A stretch of 64,000 nucleotides of DNA. Source: Bradyrhizobium diazoefficiens (lineage in GTDB: Bacteria > Pseudomonadota > Alphaproteobacteria > Rhizobiales > Xanthobacteraceae). The translations under genes and the position numbers were made by a program. The DNA lies in the NCBI RefSeq assembly GCF_018129965.1, contig NZ_JAFCKW010000001.1, positions 843,265-907,264 on the forward strand, in the 5' to 3' direction. Below the pieces are notes generated by a model. That model was given only the letters and a program-made list of their open reading frames with translations. It did not search any database and had not been told where the DNA came from. Below, piece by piece: positions 1 to 8,743 of the stretch. Numbering within the stretch: the first letter of the stretch is position 1; each line of letters begins with the position of its first letter.

Positions 1-606
1 CGGATTGATCTCTGCCTTGAAGATCTTGAAGCCGGAATCGACGTTCGTCTCGCCGCCGCCATTCATCTTCGACAGCATCACCAGCGCTTCGAGGCCATAG
101 GTGTTGTTGATCGGCGGAATGACGAGCTGTTTGGCGTATTTCGTGTCCTTGAGATCATTCCAAGAGGTCGGCGCGGCCCAGCCTTTTTCGGCGAACACCT
201 TGGTGTTGTACATCAGACCGGTGGCGACGATGCCGATCGCAACGGCACGATCGTCCTTGAAGCGCGCGGTGTCGTACAGATCGGCCGGCAGGCCGTCGAG
301 CTTGCCGCAGAAGCCGAGCTGGATCGCCTGATACATCGGGCCGTCGTCGACGATGGCGACGTCGATCTGCTGGTTGCCCTTCTGCGCCTGGAGCTTTGCC
401 AGCGTATCGGTGGAGTTGCCGGCGACGTATTCGACCTTGACCCCGTTCTCCTTCTCGAAGGCCGGGATCACCTCGTCGCGGATCGTCTTCTCGAACGAGC
501 CGCCATAGCCGGCGACATAGAGCGTTTTCTGCTGGGCCGAGGCGGCCGAAATGCCGGCGGCGAGCGCCGCGATGCTGACCGCTGTCAGAAGGCGAAGGGT
601 CTTCAT
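1..606 (-). CDS. ABC transporter substrate-binding protein (PotD-like), partial
   Basis: Periplasmic binding protein of an ABC importer; 202 N-terminal residues are visible and the gene runs off the left edge, so roughly the last third is missing. An N-terminal Sec signal peptide (MKTLRLL, hydrophobic core, AxA around residue 22) precedes the motif YVAGYGGSFEK, typical of the PotD/SBP_bac_8 families that bind polyamines and related small organic cations. A segment near residue 110 (GIVATGLMYNTKVF) also fits this family. The ligand cannot be assigned from sequence. It is divergent from the LysR gene at 878, which is the usual position for its regulator. Its permease and ATPase genes would lie outside the window to the left. 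Confidence 0.85.
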   Translation of the reverse strand, partial: MKTLRLLTAVSIAALAAGISAASAQQKTLYVAGYGGSFEKTIRDEVIPAFEKENGVKVEYVAGNSTDTLAKLQAQKGNQQIDVAIVDDGPMYQAIQLGFCGKLDGLPADLYDTARFKDDRAVAIGIVATGLMYNTKVFAEKGWAAPTSWNDLKDTKYAKQLVIPPINNTYGLEALVMLSKMNGGGETNVDSGFKIFKAEINP

Positions 607-877
607 GTGGTCCGATCTCCATACCGGAATGAGGTGACGTGCCGACAATTCTCCGACTGAGGGGCCTTCCGCATTTCTTTCCGCGCAAATCGTTCCGGAC
701 AGGGCTCCGGCCCCCTTTCGGCGGTCTTTGGCGCGATCTGGAGATTTAAACCCCTCCAGTCTGCCGAAAAAGCGGGCTGTCTCCAGTCCTGATGAAAAAG
801 ATCGCAAACCCGGGCTTCCATCGTCCAATGAATAATGGCACCCTCTGCATGTCTAAATGTTATGATCGGACATCGGG
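607..877. promoter_or_regulatory. Divergent promoter region between binding protein and LysR gene
   Basis: This 271-bp gap separates two divergently transcribed genes, the PotD-like binding protein and a LysR regulator. LysR proteins usually bind such shared gaps at T-N11-A palindromes. No single site stands out by eye. The stretch around 741-760 (GATTTAAACCCC) is the most AT-rich part. No gene-like reading frame is supported here. Confidence 0.35.
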
Positions 878-1792
878 ATGGCCCGGATCAATTCGCGGCA
901 GGTGGAGGCCTTCCGCGCGACGATGCTCACCGGCAGCGTGACCGAGGCGGCGGCGCTGATGACCGTGACGCAACCGGCGGTCAGCCGGCTGCTGCGCGAC
1001 CTCCAGGCGCTGCTGAAGATGGAGCTGTTCGAACGGCGCGGCACCGGCCTCGTGCCGACCGCAGCTGCGATGGCGCTCTATACCGAGGTGGAGCGTTCCT
1101 TTGTCGGCCTCGAACGCATCACCGCGGCGGCGGAGGAAATCCGCGGACGTCGTACCGGCTCGCTGCGAATCGCCGCCCTTCCCGCACTCTCGAACGGCTA
1201 TCTGCCGCGGCTTACCGGGCATTTCCTGAAAGAGCGCCCCAACCTGAACCTCGCCTTTTTCGGCGTGATCTCGCCGATCGTGGTCGATTGGGTGCTGAAC
1301 AATCAATGCGACGTCGGCTTTGCCGAGGTGCCGATCGCGCATTCAGGCCTGCCGACCCAGAAACTGCCGGCGCCCGCACGCGTCGCGGTGCTGCCCATAG
1401 GCCATCGCCTCACGGAAAAGGACGTTCTGGAGCCGCGCGATTTCGAGGGCGAAACCTTCATCTCGCTGTCGGCGGGATCGTCGAGCCGACACCTCGTCGA
1501 CCAGATTTTTCATCGTCACGACGTCCGCCGCGTGCTCAGGGTGGAAACCGCGCTGTCGGAGATCATGTGCGGGATGGTGTCATCGGGGCTCGGCGTCGCG
1601 ATCTGCGATCCCTTCACGGCGCAGGAATTCTCCACCCGCGGCGTCGTCGTGCGCCGCTTCCTGCCGCGCATCGACTTCGAATTCTCCGCGGTCTTTCCGG
1701 CGCAGCGCAGCCCGTCACCGGTGGCGCTGGATCTGGTCGAGACCATGCGCAAGGCGCTCGTGGAATTCGACGACCCGGCTCTCAGCCGTTGA
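878..1792 (+). CDS. LysR family transcriptional regulator
   Basis: A 304-residue DNA-binding regulator of the usual LysR length. The winged helix-turn-helix covers about residues 4-63 (GSVTEAAALMTVTQPAVSR is the recognition region, followed by FERRG). A periplasmic-binding-protein-like effector domain covers about 90-295. The start is the ATG giving MARINSRQV, which puts the helix-turn-helix at its normal place. It is divergent from the PotD-like binding protein gene at 1-606 and converges on the amidohydrolase gene, whose stop codon overlaps its 3' end by about 11 bp. It probably senses the imported compound or a breakdown product; the inducer is unknown. Confidence 0.93.
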   Translation: MARINSRQVEAFRATMLTGSVTEAAALMTVTQPAVSRLLRDLQALLKMELFERRGTGLVPTAAAMALYTEVERSFVGLERITAAAEEIRGRRTGSLRIAALPALSNGYLPRLTGHFLKERPNLNLAFFGVISPIVVDWVLNNQCDVGFAEVPIAHSGLPTQKLPAPARVAVLPIGHRLTEKDVLEPRDFEGETFISLSAGSSSRHLVDQIFHRHDVRRVLRVETALSEIMCGMVSSGLGVAICDPFTAQEFSTRGVVVRRFLPRIDFEFSAVFPAQRSPSPVALDLVETMRKALVEFDDPALSR

Positions 1793-3155
1793 ACGCGGCC
1801 TGCGCCTCCGGCAGGTCCCAGATCTTGCCGATCGCCGCAGTGCCAGCCGCTGTGATGGCCGCCTCATCCGCGCCGAGATATCGCCCGGCATCGACCAGCA
1901 TGCGGCCATCGACCATGACCTGATCGATATTGGCGCGGTTGGCGAGCGCGATCAGCGCGCGGCGCGGATCGAACAGCGGCTGCAGATGCGGATGGGTGAG
2001 ATCGACGACGGTGAGGTCGGCGGTCGCACCCGGCGCGATCCGGCCGAGGTCGGGGCGCTTGATGACATCGGCGGCGACCGCCGTGTTGGCCTCGATCAGC
2101 TCGGGCGAATTGGCGACATCGGCGCGCTGCGACGTGATCTTGGAAATCAGAGAGGCCGCATTGAGCTCGCCGAGCAGGTCCATGTTGTAGCCATCGGTGC
2201 CGACGACCGTGCGGACGCCATGTTCGGCGAATCGGCTGAACGCGGCGGTGACGCCGGCGCGCGCGAACACCCGCGGACAATTCAGTACCGTCATACCACG
2301 CGCGGCCATCAGCTTGAGATCGTCGTCGCTCGAGAACATGCAATGCGCTGCCATCAGATCGGGAGCCAGCAGACCGAGCCAGTCCAGATACTGTGCCGGC
2401 GTGCGGCCACCATAGCGCTTGCCGATGGTCTCGACCTCGGCGCGGCTCTGCGCCATGTGCGTGGTGATGGGCACGCCGAGCTCGCGCGCCCGCGCAGCGC
2501 AGGCTTTGAGCAGATCGGGGCCGCAGGTATCGGTGGCGTGCGGGCTCATCGCAAGGCTGATGCGGCCGTCGCCGCGGTTGTTCCAGCGCTGATAGAGCGC
2601 GTCCCAGGTCGCCATGTCGGCAGTGCCGTCATCGCCGGAATAGTGAACGACACCATCGGGGCCGGCCTTGGCATCGGACGTCGAGAACAGATAGGGCGCC
2701 CCATAGAAGCGGATGCCCATCTCTTCAGCCGCGTCGAACATCTCGGGGATCGAATTGCGAAACGGCTCCATCACCGTGGTGGCGCCGCCCTTGAGGAGCT
2801 GGAGGATGCCGAGCCGTGCCACCGCCATGCGCTCTTCCGCCGACAGGAGTTCCGCGCCGCGCTTGGTCAGTGGCAGCAGCACCGTATAGACGATGCTCTG
2901 GTTGTTCTTGCGGCCGTTGCCGTCCTCGCTGTGGCTGCGCGCCACCGCTTCCGAGAAGCAGTGATTGTGCAGGTTCAGCAGCCCCGGCAGCACGAAACGG
3001 CCGGGCCGATCATAGACCTGATCCGCACTCGGTCTGTCGCGCGTGACCGCGGCGATCTTCTTGCCCTCGACCAGGACCCAATGGTCGCGCAGCACATCCT
3101 GCGCGCCGTCTTTCCGTGACAGCACATAGCTGCCGAAGATTGCCGTGGTGCTCAT
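1782..3155 (-). CDS. Amidohydrolase, TRZ/ATZ (cytosine/guanine deaminase-like) family
   Basis: A 457-residue metal-dependent hydrolase. The metal site of the amidohydrolase superfamily is complete: HNH at residues 63-65 in NLHNHC, H233 in ITTHMAQ, H271 in AAHCMF and D321 in VGTDGYN. This pattern fits the TRZ/ATZ subgroup, whose members deaminate purines, pyrimidines and triazines or open cyclic amides. The substrate is not predictable, but neighbours for hydantoin and carbamoyl chemistry suggest a nitrogenous ring compound. The ATG at 3155 overlaps the stop of the upstream binding-protein gene by 4 bp (ATGA), so the two are translationally coupled. An upstream in-frame extension is ignored because it lies within the neighbouring gene. 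Confidence 0.9.
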   Translation of the reverse strand: MSTTAIFGSYVLSRKDGAQDVLRDHWVLVEGKKIAAVTRDRPSADQVYDRPGRFVLPGLLNLHNHCFSEAVARSHSEDGNGRKNNQSIVYTVLLPLTKRGAELLSAEERMAVARLGILQLLKGGATTVMEPFRNSIPEMFDAAEEMGIRFYGAPYLFSTSDAKAGPDGVVHYSGDDGTADMATWDALYQRWNNRGDGRISLAMSPHATDTCGPDLLKACAARARELGVPITTHMAQSRAEVETIGKRYGGRTPAQYLDWLGLLAPDLMAAHCMFSSDDDLKLMAARGMTVLNCPRVFARAGVTAAFSRFAEHGVRTVVGTDGYNMDLLGELNAASLISKITSQRADVANSPELIEANTAVAADVIKRPDLGRIAPGATADLTVVDLTHPHLQPLFDPRRALIALANRANIDQVMVDGRMLVDAGRYLGADEAAITAAGTAAIGKIWDLPEAQAAFNG

Positions 3156-4735
3156 GCGGGGCGTACGTTCCAGAAGACGGCGGTGCCGTCGAGAATGCCG
3201 GTGATGGCTTTGCGATAGGCGGTCGGCTGCTTGTACAGGCCGATCGGAATATAGGGGATTTCCTCGAACGCAACCGCCTGGATCTCGCGGCAGATGCGCT
3301 GCTGCTCGGCGAGCTCGGAGGCTGCCAGCCACTGGCTGCGCAGCGGCCCCATCTTCTGGCTCGCATACCAGCCGGCAACCTTGCCCTCGCCGCGGATGTT
3401 GGTGTTGCCGGCCGGGTTGAGCCAATCGATGCCCTGCCAGTTGCCGACCGCCGCGCTCCAGCCGCCCTGCGAGATCGAATCCTTCTTGAGCTGGCGCTGC
3501 AAGACGACAGCGAAATCGAGCCCGGTATATTCGACGTTCATGCCGGCCTTGCGCAGGCTGTCGACGGCGATCTCGCCGAGCGGCTTCTGTGCCAGCGAGT
3601 TGGTGGGAACCAGCAGCACGATCTTCTCGCCATTGTAGCCGGCAGCCTGCAGATCGGCCTTGACCTTGGCGTAATCGCGCGGCCCGCGGAACACGTCGAG
3701 ACCGACATCGCTCGCCATCGGGGTATCAGGGGCGAAATAGCCGATCGGCGAGACCTGGTAGGCCGGATCGGTGCCGGCCACCGCCGTCATGAAGGCGGAC
3801 TGGTCGATCGCGCCGAGCAGCGCGCGGCGGATGGCCGGATTGTCGAACGGCGGCTGCAGATGATTGAGGCGCAGCATGCAGGCATAGCCGCGGGCATCGA
3901 GGATGCGCGTCTCGATGTCGCCGGCGGCCTTGATGATCGGCAACAGATCGTGCGGCGTCGTCTCCTGCCAGTCCTGCTCGCCGGTCTGGAGCGCGGCGAC
4001 GCCGGTGCCGGCGTCGGGCGTCGTGGTCCAGACCACGCGGTCGTAGTGCACGATCTTGGGGCCCGCGGTCCAATCCGGCTTGCCGTCGGTTCGCGGCTGA
4101 TAGCGCTCGAAGCGGGCATAGGCATTGCGCGCGCCCTGCACGCGCTCGTCGGCGAGATAACGGAACGGGCCGCTGCCGATGACTTCGGTCAGCGGCTTGA
4201 ACGGATCCTGGCTCGCCAGCCGCTCCGGCATCATGAAGCACGGATTGATCGCGGCCTTGCCGAGCGCCTGCGGCAGCAGCGGGAACGGACGCTTGAGACG
4301 GAAGCGGATGGTGCGGTCGTCGGGGGCCGACAACACGGCCGTCGCGTCGATGAGTTCGCCGCCAAAGCCGTCGCGCGCCGCCCAGCGGCGGATGCTGGCC
4401 ACACAGTCGCGCGCCAGCACACGCTCGCCATCGTGCCAGAACAGGCCGTCGCGCAAGCTGAGGTCCCACTGCAGCAGGTCGCCCGAAATGACGTGGCTCG
4501 ACAGCATCTGCGGCGAGACCTGGAGCGACGAACTCATGCCGTAGAGCGTATCATAGACCATGAAGCCATGGTTTCGCGACACTTGCGCAGTCGAATAGAT
4601 GGGATCGACGAAGGCGAGGTCGATGACGGGAATGAAGCGCAGCGTGGATTGGGATTCGGCACGCACGATGCCCGGCAGCGACAACGCCGGCACAGCCGCG
4701 GCAGCCTTCAGGAGCGAGCGACGGGAGATAGGCAT
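3152..4735 (-). CDS. Dipeptide/oligopeptide-type ABC substrate-binding protein (SBP_bac_5), Tat signal
   Basis: A 527-residue extracytoplasmic binding protein of the DppA/OppA family. The N-terminus carries a Tat-type signal (SRRSLLK at residues 4-10, cleavage near VRA at 24-26), so the protein is probably exported folded. Family segments include GDLLQWDLSLRDGLFWHDG and a C-terminal IPYIPIGLY. It is coupled to the amidohydrolase gene by a 4-bp overlap. No DppB/C permease or DppD/F ATPase lies in the window, so it is an orphan receptor here, using permeases elsewhere or the amino acid permease 4 kb away. The ligand is unknown; co-transcription suggests it delivers the amidohydrolase substrate. 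Confidence 0.9.
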   Translation of the reverse strand: MPISRRSLLKAAAAVPALSLPGIVRAESQSTLRFIPVIDLAFVDPIYSTAQVSRNHGFMVYDTLYGMSSSLQVSPQMLSSHVISGDLLQWDLSLRDGLFWHDGERVLARDCVASIRRWAARDGFGGELIDATAVLSAPDDRTIRFRLKRPFPLLPQALGKAAINPCFMMPERLASQDPFKPLTEVIGSGPFRYLADERVQGARNAYARFERYQPRTDGKPDWTAGPKIVHYDRVVWTTTPDAGTGVAALQTGEQDWQETTPHDLLPIIKAAGDIETRILDARGYACMLRLNHLQPPFDNPAIRRALLGAIDQSAFMTAVAGTDPAYQVSPIGYFAPDTPMASDVGLDVFRGPRDYAKVKADLQAAGYNGEKIVLLVPTNSLAQKPLGEIAVDSLRKAGMNVEYTGLDFAVVLQRQLKKDSISQGGWSAAVGNWQGIDWLNPAGNTNIRGEGKVAGWYASQKMGPLRSQWLAASELAEQQRICREIQAVAFEEIPYIPIGLYKQPTAYRKAITGILDGTAVFWNVRPA

Positions 4736-4757
4736 GACAAGAGGTTCCTGTGAGATC

Positions 4758-5414
4758 TTACGTGTTCAACAAGACTGCGCCGATCGCGGCGGCGACCGCC
4801 TGCTGCGTAGGCTCGACCACGGGCACGCCGATCGCATCCGCAATCGCCGCCCGATGCGACGCCATGCCGGCGCAGCCCATCACCACGACATCGGCGCGGC
4901 ATTGGCTGACCAGCGCGCGGCCGGCTTCAATCAACCGTCCGCGGATATCCGCAGCCGCCGTCTCCGCGGCGCTCGCGCCGACCGACCAGCTTCCCGCATA
5001 GCGGCTGTCGACCCCCATCACCCGCGCCATGCGCTGCTGGCGGCGGATGCTCGACGGCGACAGCGCGATGATGCCGAAGTGCTCACCCAGCATCAGCGCG
5101 CGGAAGATGCCGCATTCGGCAATACCCAGCACCGGGCGACCACCGGCCGCCTCGCGCACCGCATGCAGGCCGGGATCGCTGAAGCAGGCGAGTACGAAGG
5201 CATCAGCATCGTCACGCGTGACGCGATTGACCAGCGGCATCACCACGCTGTCGGCATCGCGCTGCGAGCTGATGCCCGGCGGTCCCTCGGCGAGGCCAAC
5301 CACTTCGATGTCAGGTCCGCCGGCGATCCGCAGCGGCATGACCGCCTCGTCGATCACCGTCGTCACCGACGCGGAGGAGTTGGGATTGATGACGAGGATA
5401 CGGCGACGGCTCAT
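4758..5414 (-). CDS. Hydantoin-racemase-like protein (Asp/Glu racemase superfamily)
   Basis: A 218-residue protein of the Asp/Glu/hydantoin racemase family. Both catalytic cysteines of a two-base racemase are present, C77 (LACFSDPG) and C181 (VVMGCAGM), nearly the same numbering as characterised rhizobial hydantoin racemases (Cys76/Cys181). The N-terminal ILVINPNSS is also characteristic. The family racemises 5-substituted hydantoins or allantoin, letting an enantioselective hydrolase consume the whole substrate. An N-carbamoyl-D-amino-acid hydrolase in the same cluster supports this role. The ATG at 5414 gives the normal family N-terminus; a longer in-frame extension overlaps the deacetylase-like gene and is not used. 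Alternatives are maleate isomerase or arylmalonate decarboxylase, which are less likely. Confidence 0.85.
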   Translation of the reverse strand: MSRRRILVINPNSSASVTTVIDEAVMPLRIAGGPDIEVVGLAEGPPGISSQRDADSVVMPLVNRVTRDDADAFVLACFSDPGLHAVREAAGGRPVLGIAECGIFRALMLGEHFGIIALSPSSIRRQQRMARVMGVDSRYAGSWSVGASAAETAAADIRGRLIEAGRALVSQCRADVVVMGCAGMASHRAAIADAIGVPVVEPTQQAVAAAIGAVLLNT

Positions 5415-5422
5415 TTCGTGGC

Positions 5423-6307
5423 TCAACGGTTGGCGGCCTCGTGGTGCAGGAAGTTTTCGGCGATCTTCTCGCCCGTGGTGATCCAGACGTCCGGGCACGA
5501 CTTTGCATAGGTCAGGAACTCGCGTAGCAGGCGCAGCCGCATCGGACGGCCGCTGCATTGCGGATGCAACACGGTGGTCACCAGCGCACCCCAGTCGCGG
5601 GTCTCATCCAGCTCGTCCTTCCAGATCGAGAGCACATGCTCCTTCGGGAAGATCGAGCGTGGACTGAAGCGGGCGGAGAGGCCGTGCATCCAGTCGTCGT
5701 AGCTCGCGGTCACCGGCAGCTCGATCGTGCCCGGCTTGCCGTCGGCAAGACGATGGCGATAGGGCCGCACGTCGTCGCGGAACGAAGACGTGTAGACGAT
5801 CCCGTGCCGCACCAGCGCGACCCGCAGCTCCTCGGTGAATTCGCCGTAAGGCGCGCGATAACCGGTCGGCCTGACGCCGAGCCGCCGCTGCAGCGCCTCG
5901 AAGCCGCGCTCCAGTTCCTCCTCGATCCAGGGATCGCCGGGATCGGGCAGCAGATGGTGATAGCCATGATGGCCGATCTCGTGGCCGGCCTTGAGAATCG
6001 ACTCTGCCATCGCCGGATGCGCGTCCACCGACCATCCCGTGACGAAGAACGTCGCCTTGAGATCGAGCTGGTCGAGCAGCTCCAGGAGCTTCGGGGTCCC
6101 GACGCGCGCCTCGAAGCCGCCATAGCTCATGGTGATGAGCCGCTGGGCGTGAGCTGCGTCCTTGCTGGTCCACGCGCTCTCCGCATCCACGTCGAAGGAG
6201 AGAAACATCGCCGACCTATACGGCTTCGGCCACGGATAGTCCGGCGCGGGATCCGCGGTGTTGGCTGGGATGAGCGGAATGCTCTGGAGTGCTTTACTGT
6301 CCAGCAT
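5423..6307 (-). CDS. Polysaccharide-deacetylase-fold protein, HpPgdA/PuuE-like
   Basis: A 294-residue NodB-fold hydrolase, the length of Helicobacter PgdA and PuuE allantoinase. Visible motifs are FDVDAESAW (D39, D41), ATFFVTGW, HHGYHH (H114 and H118 match the metal-binding HxxxH pair) and GYRAPYGEF. Despite the family name, several relatives are not polysaccharide deacetylases: PuuE opens the hydantoin ring of allantoin. There is no signal peptide, which argues for a cytoplasmic small-molecule hydrolase. Position between a hydantoin-racemase-like gene and an amino acid importer suggests cleavage of a cyclic ureide or amide. The 5' end lies 14 bp inside the 3' end of the upstream binding-protein gene's frame. 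Confidence 0.82.
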   Translation of the reverse strand: MLDSKALQSIPLIPANTADPAPDYPWPKPYRSAMFLSFDVDAESAWTSKDAAHAQRLITMSYGGFEARVGTPKLLELLDQLDLKATFFVTGWSVDAHPAMAESILKAGHEIGHHGYHHLLPDPGDPWIEEELERGFEALQRRLGVRPTGYRAPYGEFTEELRVALVRHGIVYTSSFRDDVRPYRHRLADGKPGTIELPVTASYDDWMHGLSARFSPRSIFPKEHVLSIWKDELDETRDWGALVTTVLHPQCSGRPMRLRLLREFLTYAKSCPDVWITTGEKIAENFLHHEAANR

Positions 6308-7112
6308 TGATGGTCGCCTTCTCGAGTGCGTTGTCAGTCAGTTTCCATTTGGCAAGCAGGGTCTTGTAGCTGCCGTCGGCGATCAGCGCGTCGACCGCCT
6401 CCAGCATGGCCTGCTGCAGCGCCTTTTCCTTGACCGGAATGGCGATGCCGATGAATTGCTGCGCGATCGGCGTGCCGACCGGCGTATAGGCGCCGGGCTC
6501 GAGGTCCATGATGGAGGGAAGCGTCTCGTTGCCCTGCACGGCGGCGTCGATGCGACCCTGCTTGAGCTGGGTGCGAGCGTCGGCCGAACCGTCGGTGCCG
6601 ACGAAGACGACCGGCGTGCTGCCGCAGCTCTTCTCGCTCCAGGCATTGATCATGGTCGGGAACATGGTGCGGCGGCTAGCGCCGACCTTCTTGCCGCAGA
6701 ACGCGGCCATGTCCTTGAACTCCGATGCACGCGACTGCTGCACGAAGAAATGCGGGCCGGTGCGGAGATAGTCGATGAAGGTCGCGGTCTCATGCCGGCT
6801 GGCATAGTCGGTAAAGCCCGAGAGGATCGCATCGACGCGGCCGGTCGAGACCGACGGCATGAACTGGTCGAAGCTGGTCTCCTGCCATTCGATCTTGATG
6901 CCCAGCTTCCTGCCGATGGCTTCGCCGAAGTCGATGTCGAAGCCGGACAGCGTGTTGGTGGCGGGATCGCGGAACTCCATCGGCGGGTAGTTCGGCACCA
7001 GCGCGACCTTGATGCTGCCGCGCTTGGCGATCTCGGCCGGCAGCTCGATCGCCATCGCCGACGCGCTCACAGCGCCCAGCAATGCCGCGGCAACCAGAAG
7101 TCTCTTCATCAT
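6294..7112 (-). CDS. Polar amino acid ABC transporter substrate-binding protein (SBP_bac_3)
   Basis: A 272-residue periplasmic receptor with a Sec signal peptide (MMKRLLVAAALLGAV, cleavage about residue 21 at AMA). The mature part starts ELPAEIAKRGSIKVAL and carries YPPMEFRDP and GFDIDFGEAIG, hallmarks of the family-3 binding proteins for polar amino acids and opines. Tandem ATGs at 7112 and 7109 are both possible. It is followed 13 bp downstream of the ATPase gene and overlaps the deacetylase-like gene. A second receptor of the same family (8740-9567) lies at the other end of the same transport operon; both share the mature start ELPAEI. Confidence 0.92.
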   Translation of the reverse strand: MMKRLLVAAALLGAVSASAMAIELPAEIAKRGSIKVALVPNYPPMEFRDPATNTLSGFDIDFGEAIGRKLGIKIEWQETSFDQFMPSVSTGRVDAILSGFTDYASRHETATFIDYLRTGPHFFVQQSRASEFKDMAAFCGKKVGASRRTMFPTMINAWSEKSCGSTPVVFVGTDGSADARTQLKQGRIDAAVQGNETLPSIMDLEPGAYTPVGTPIAQQFIGIAIPVKEKALQQAMLEAVDALIADGSYKTLLAKWKLTDNALEKATINAGQ

Positions 7113-7124
7113 GACGCCCCCATG

Positions 7125-7889
7125 CTAGATCACGGCCGAAAGAAATGCCCTGGTACGTTGCTCGCGCGGCGCGCCCAATACGTCGGACGCGCGTCCCTGC
7201 TCGACGATCGCGCCCTGGTCCATATAGACGACACGGTCGGCGACCTCGCGCGCGAAGCCAAGTTCGTGCGTCACCACCATCATGGTCATGCCGCTCCTCG
7301 CCAGTTCCTTCATGACCGCGAGCACCTCGCCGACGAGTTCGGGATCGAGCGCGCTGGTCGGCTCGTCGAACAGCATCAGCATCGGCTTCATCGCGAGCGC
7401 CCGCGCGATCGCGACGCGCTGCTGCTGACCGCCGGAAAGCTGCGCGGGATACGAATCGGCCTTGGCCGACAAGCCAACACGCCGAAGCAGCTCCAGCGCC
7501 TCGGCCCGGACTTCGTCGAACTTGCGGCCCTGCACCTGCAGCGGGCCTTCGGTGATGTTGTCCAGTGCCGTCTTGTGCGGAAACAGATTGAAGCGCTGAA
7601 ACACCATGCCGGTCTTCAGCCGCTGCCGCCTGATTTGTCGCTCGGTGAGCCGATGGAGCCGGCCGCCCTGCTCGCGGAAGCCAAGCAGTTCGCCGTCGAG
7701 CCAGATGCCGCCGGCATCGATCGCAGCGAGCTGGTTGATGCAGCGGAGCAGCGTGGTCTTGCCGGAGCCGGAAGCGCCGATCAGGCACACCACCTCCCCT
7801 GGCCAGACATCGAGCGAGACGTTGCCGAGAGCCTGGAACTCGCCAAAGCTCTTGGATACCGAGCGGATCGCGACCAGGGGTGTCGTCAT
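7125..7889 (-). CDS. Polar amino acid ABC transporter ATP-binding protein
   Basis: A 254-residue ATPase of the GlnQ/HisP family that powers import. Walker A is GASGSGKT (38-45), the signature is [14 protein letters not shown] (151-164), and Walker B is [13 protein letters not shown] (171-183). The protein acts as a dimer on the cytoplasmic face of the permease encoded immediately upstream. Its ATG overlaps the permease stop codon by 4 bp (7886-7889). The family serves glutamine, arginine, histidine, cystine and opine uptake; the substrate here is set by the two binding proteins and is unknown. Confidence 0.95.
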   Translation of the reverse strand: MTTPLVAIRSVSKSFGEFQALGNVSLDVWPGEVVCLIGASGSGKTTLLRCINQLAAIDAGGIWLDGELLGFREQGGRLHRLTERQIRRQRLKTGMVFQRFNLFPHKTALDNITEGPLQVQGRKFDEVRAEALELLRRVGLSAKADSYPAQLSGGQQQRVAIARALAMKPMLMLFDEPTSALDPELVGEVLAVMKELARSGMTMMVVTHELGFAREVADRVVYMDQGAIVEQGRASDVLGAPREQRTRAFLSAVI

Positions 7890-8743
7890 CGGGCAAGCCG
7901 CAATGTACCGCGCGCAAAACGGCGTTCGAGCAGCATCTGGAGCGGCGTCAGGACCGAGACCACGAGCAGATACCAGAGCCCGGCGACGATCAGGAGCTCG
8001 ATGACGCGGGAATTGGCGTAGTAGATGTTTTCGGCGTTGTGAAGCAGTTCCGGATACTGGATCACGCTCGCGAGCGAGGTCGCCTTCACCATGCCGATGA
8101 ACTCGTTGCCGAGCGGCGGGATCGCCACCCGCATCGCCTGCGGCAGGACGATCCGCCGCAGCGCGCGCAACCGCCCCATCCCGATCGCCTGCGCGGCCTC
8201 ATACTGCCCGATATCGACCGACAGCATGCCGGCACGCATGACTTCGGACGTATAGGCGCCCTGGTTGATGCCGAGGCCGAGCAGCGCGGCGAGGAACGGC
8301 GTCATGACGTCAACGGCGCGCGCGCTCCACAGGCCGGGAATGCCGATGGTCGGAAACACCAGCGCGAGGTTGAACCACAGCAACAGTTGCAGGATCAGCG
8401 GCGTGCCGCGAAACAGCCAGGTGTAGCCGGCCGCGACGGTCTTGAGCACCGGATTGGGCGACAGCCGCATCACCGCCACGACAATGCCGAGGATGATACC
8501 GAGCGCCATCGCCAGCACCGCCATCACCATGGTGTTGACGATACCTTCGAGAATGACTTTTGCTGTCAGGAACCGGCTGACATAGGACCATTCGATCTGA
8601 CCGCCGGCGAAGGCGCGCACGATCGCCGCCAGCACGAGGACGATCAGGGCCGCGCTCAGCCAGCGAAACCAGTGCGGCTCGCGCGCAATCCGCATCCCCG
8701 ACAGATCAGGGAACCCCTCGGCGAGTGCCGGCGCCGGCTTCAT
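7886..8743 (-). CDS. Polar amino acid ABC transporter permease
   Basis: A 285-residue inner-membrane permease of the HisM/GlnP family. Hydrophobic segments include a helix near residue 25 ([17 protein letters not shown]) and several between 75 and 280. The EAA coupling loop reads [20 protein letters not shown], where the ATPase docks. It is the only permease of the operon, so it probably works as a homodimer. The ATG at 8743 overlaps the stop of the upstream binding-protein gene by 4 bp; a longer in-frame start lies inside that gene and is rejected. Confidence 0.93.
   Translation of the reverse strand: MKPAPALAEGFPDLSGMRIAREPHWFRWLSAALIVLVLAAIVRAFAGGQIEWSYVSRFLTAKVILEGIVNTMVMAVLAMALGIILGIVVAVMRLSPNPVLKTVAAGYTWLFRGTPLILQLLLWFNLALVFPTIGIPGLWSARAVDVMTPFLAALLGLGINQGAYTSEVMRAGMLSVDIGQYEAAQAIGMGRLRALRRIVLPQAMRVAIPPLGNEFIGMVKATSLASVIQYPELLHNAENIYYANSRVIELLIVAGLWYLLVVSVLTPLQMLLERRFARGTLRLAR

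Noticed and set aside
5423..6307. Peptidoglycan or chitin deacetylase
   Set aside because: There is no signal peptide and the gene sits in an amino acid and hydantoin-type cluster, so a small-molecule hydrolase is favoured, though the fold alone does not exclude it.
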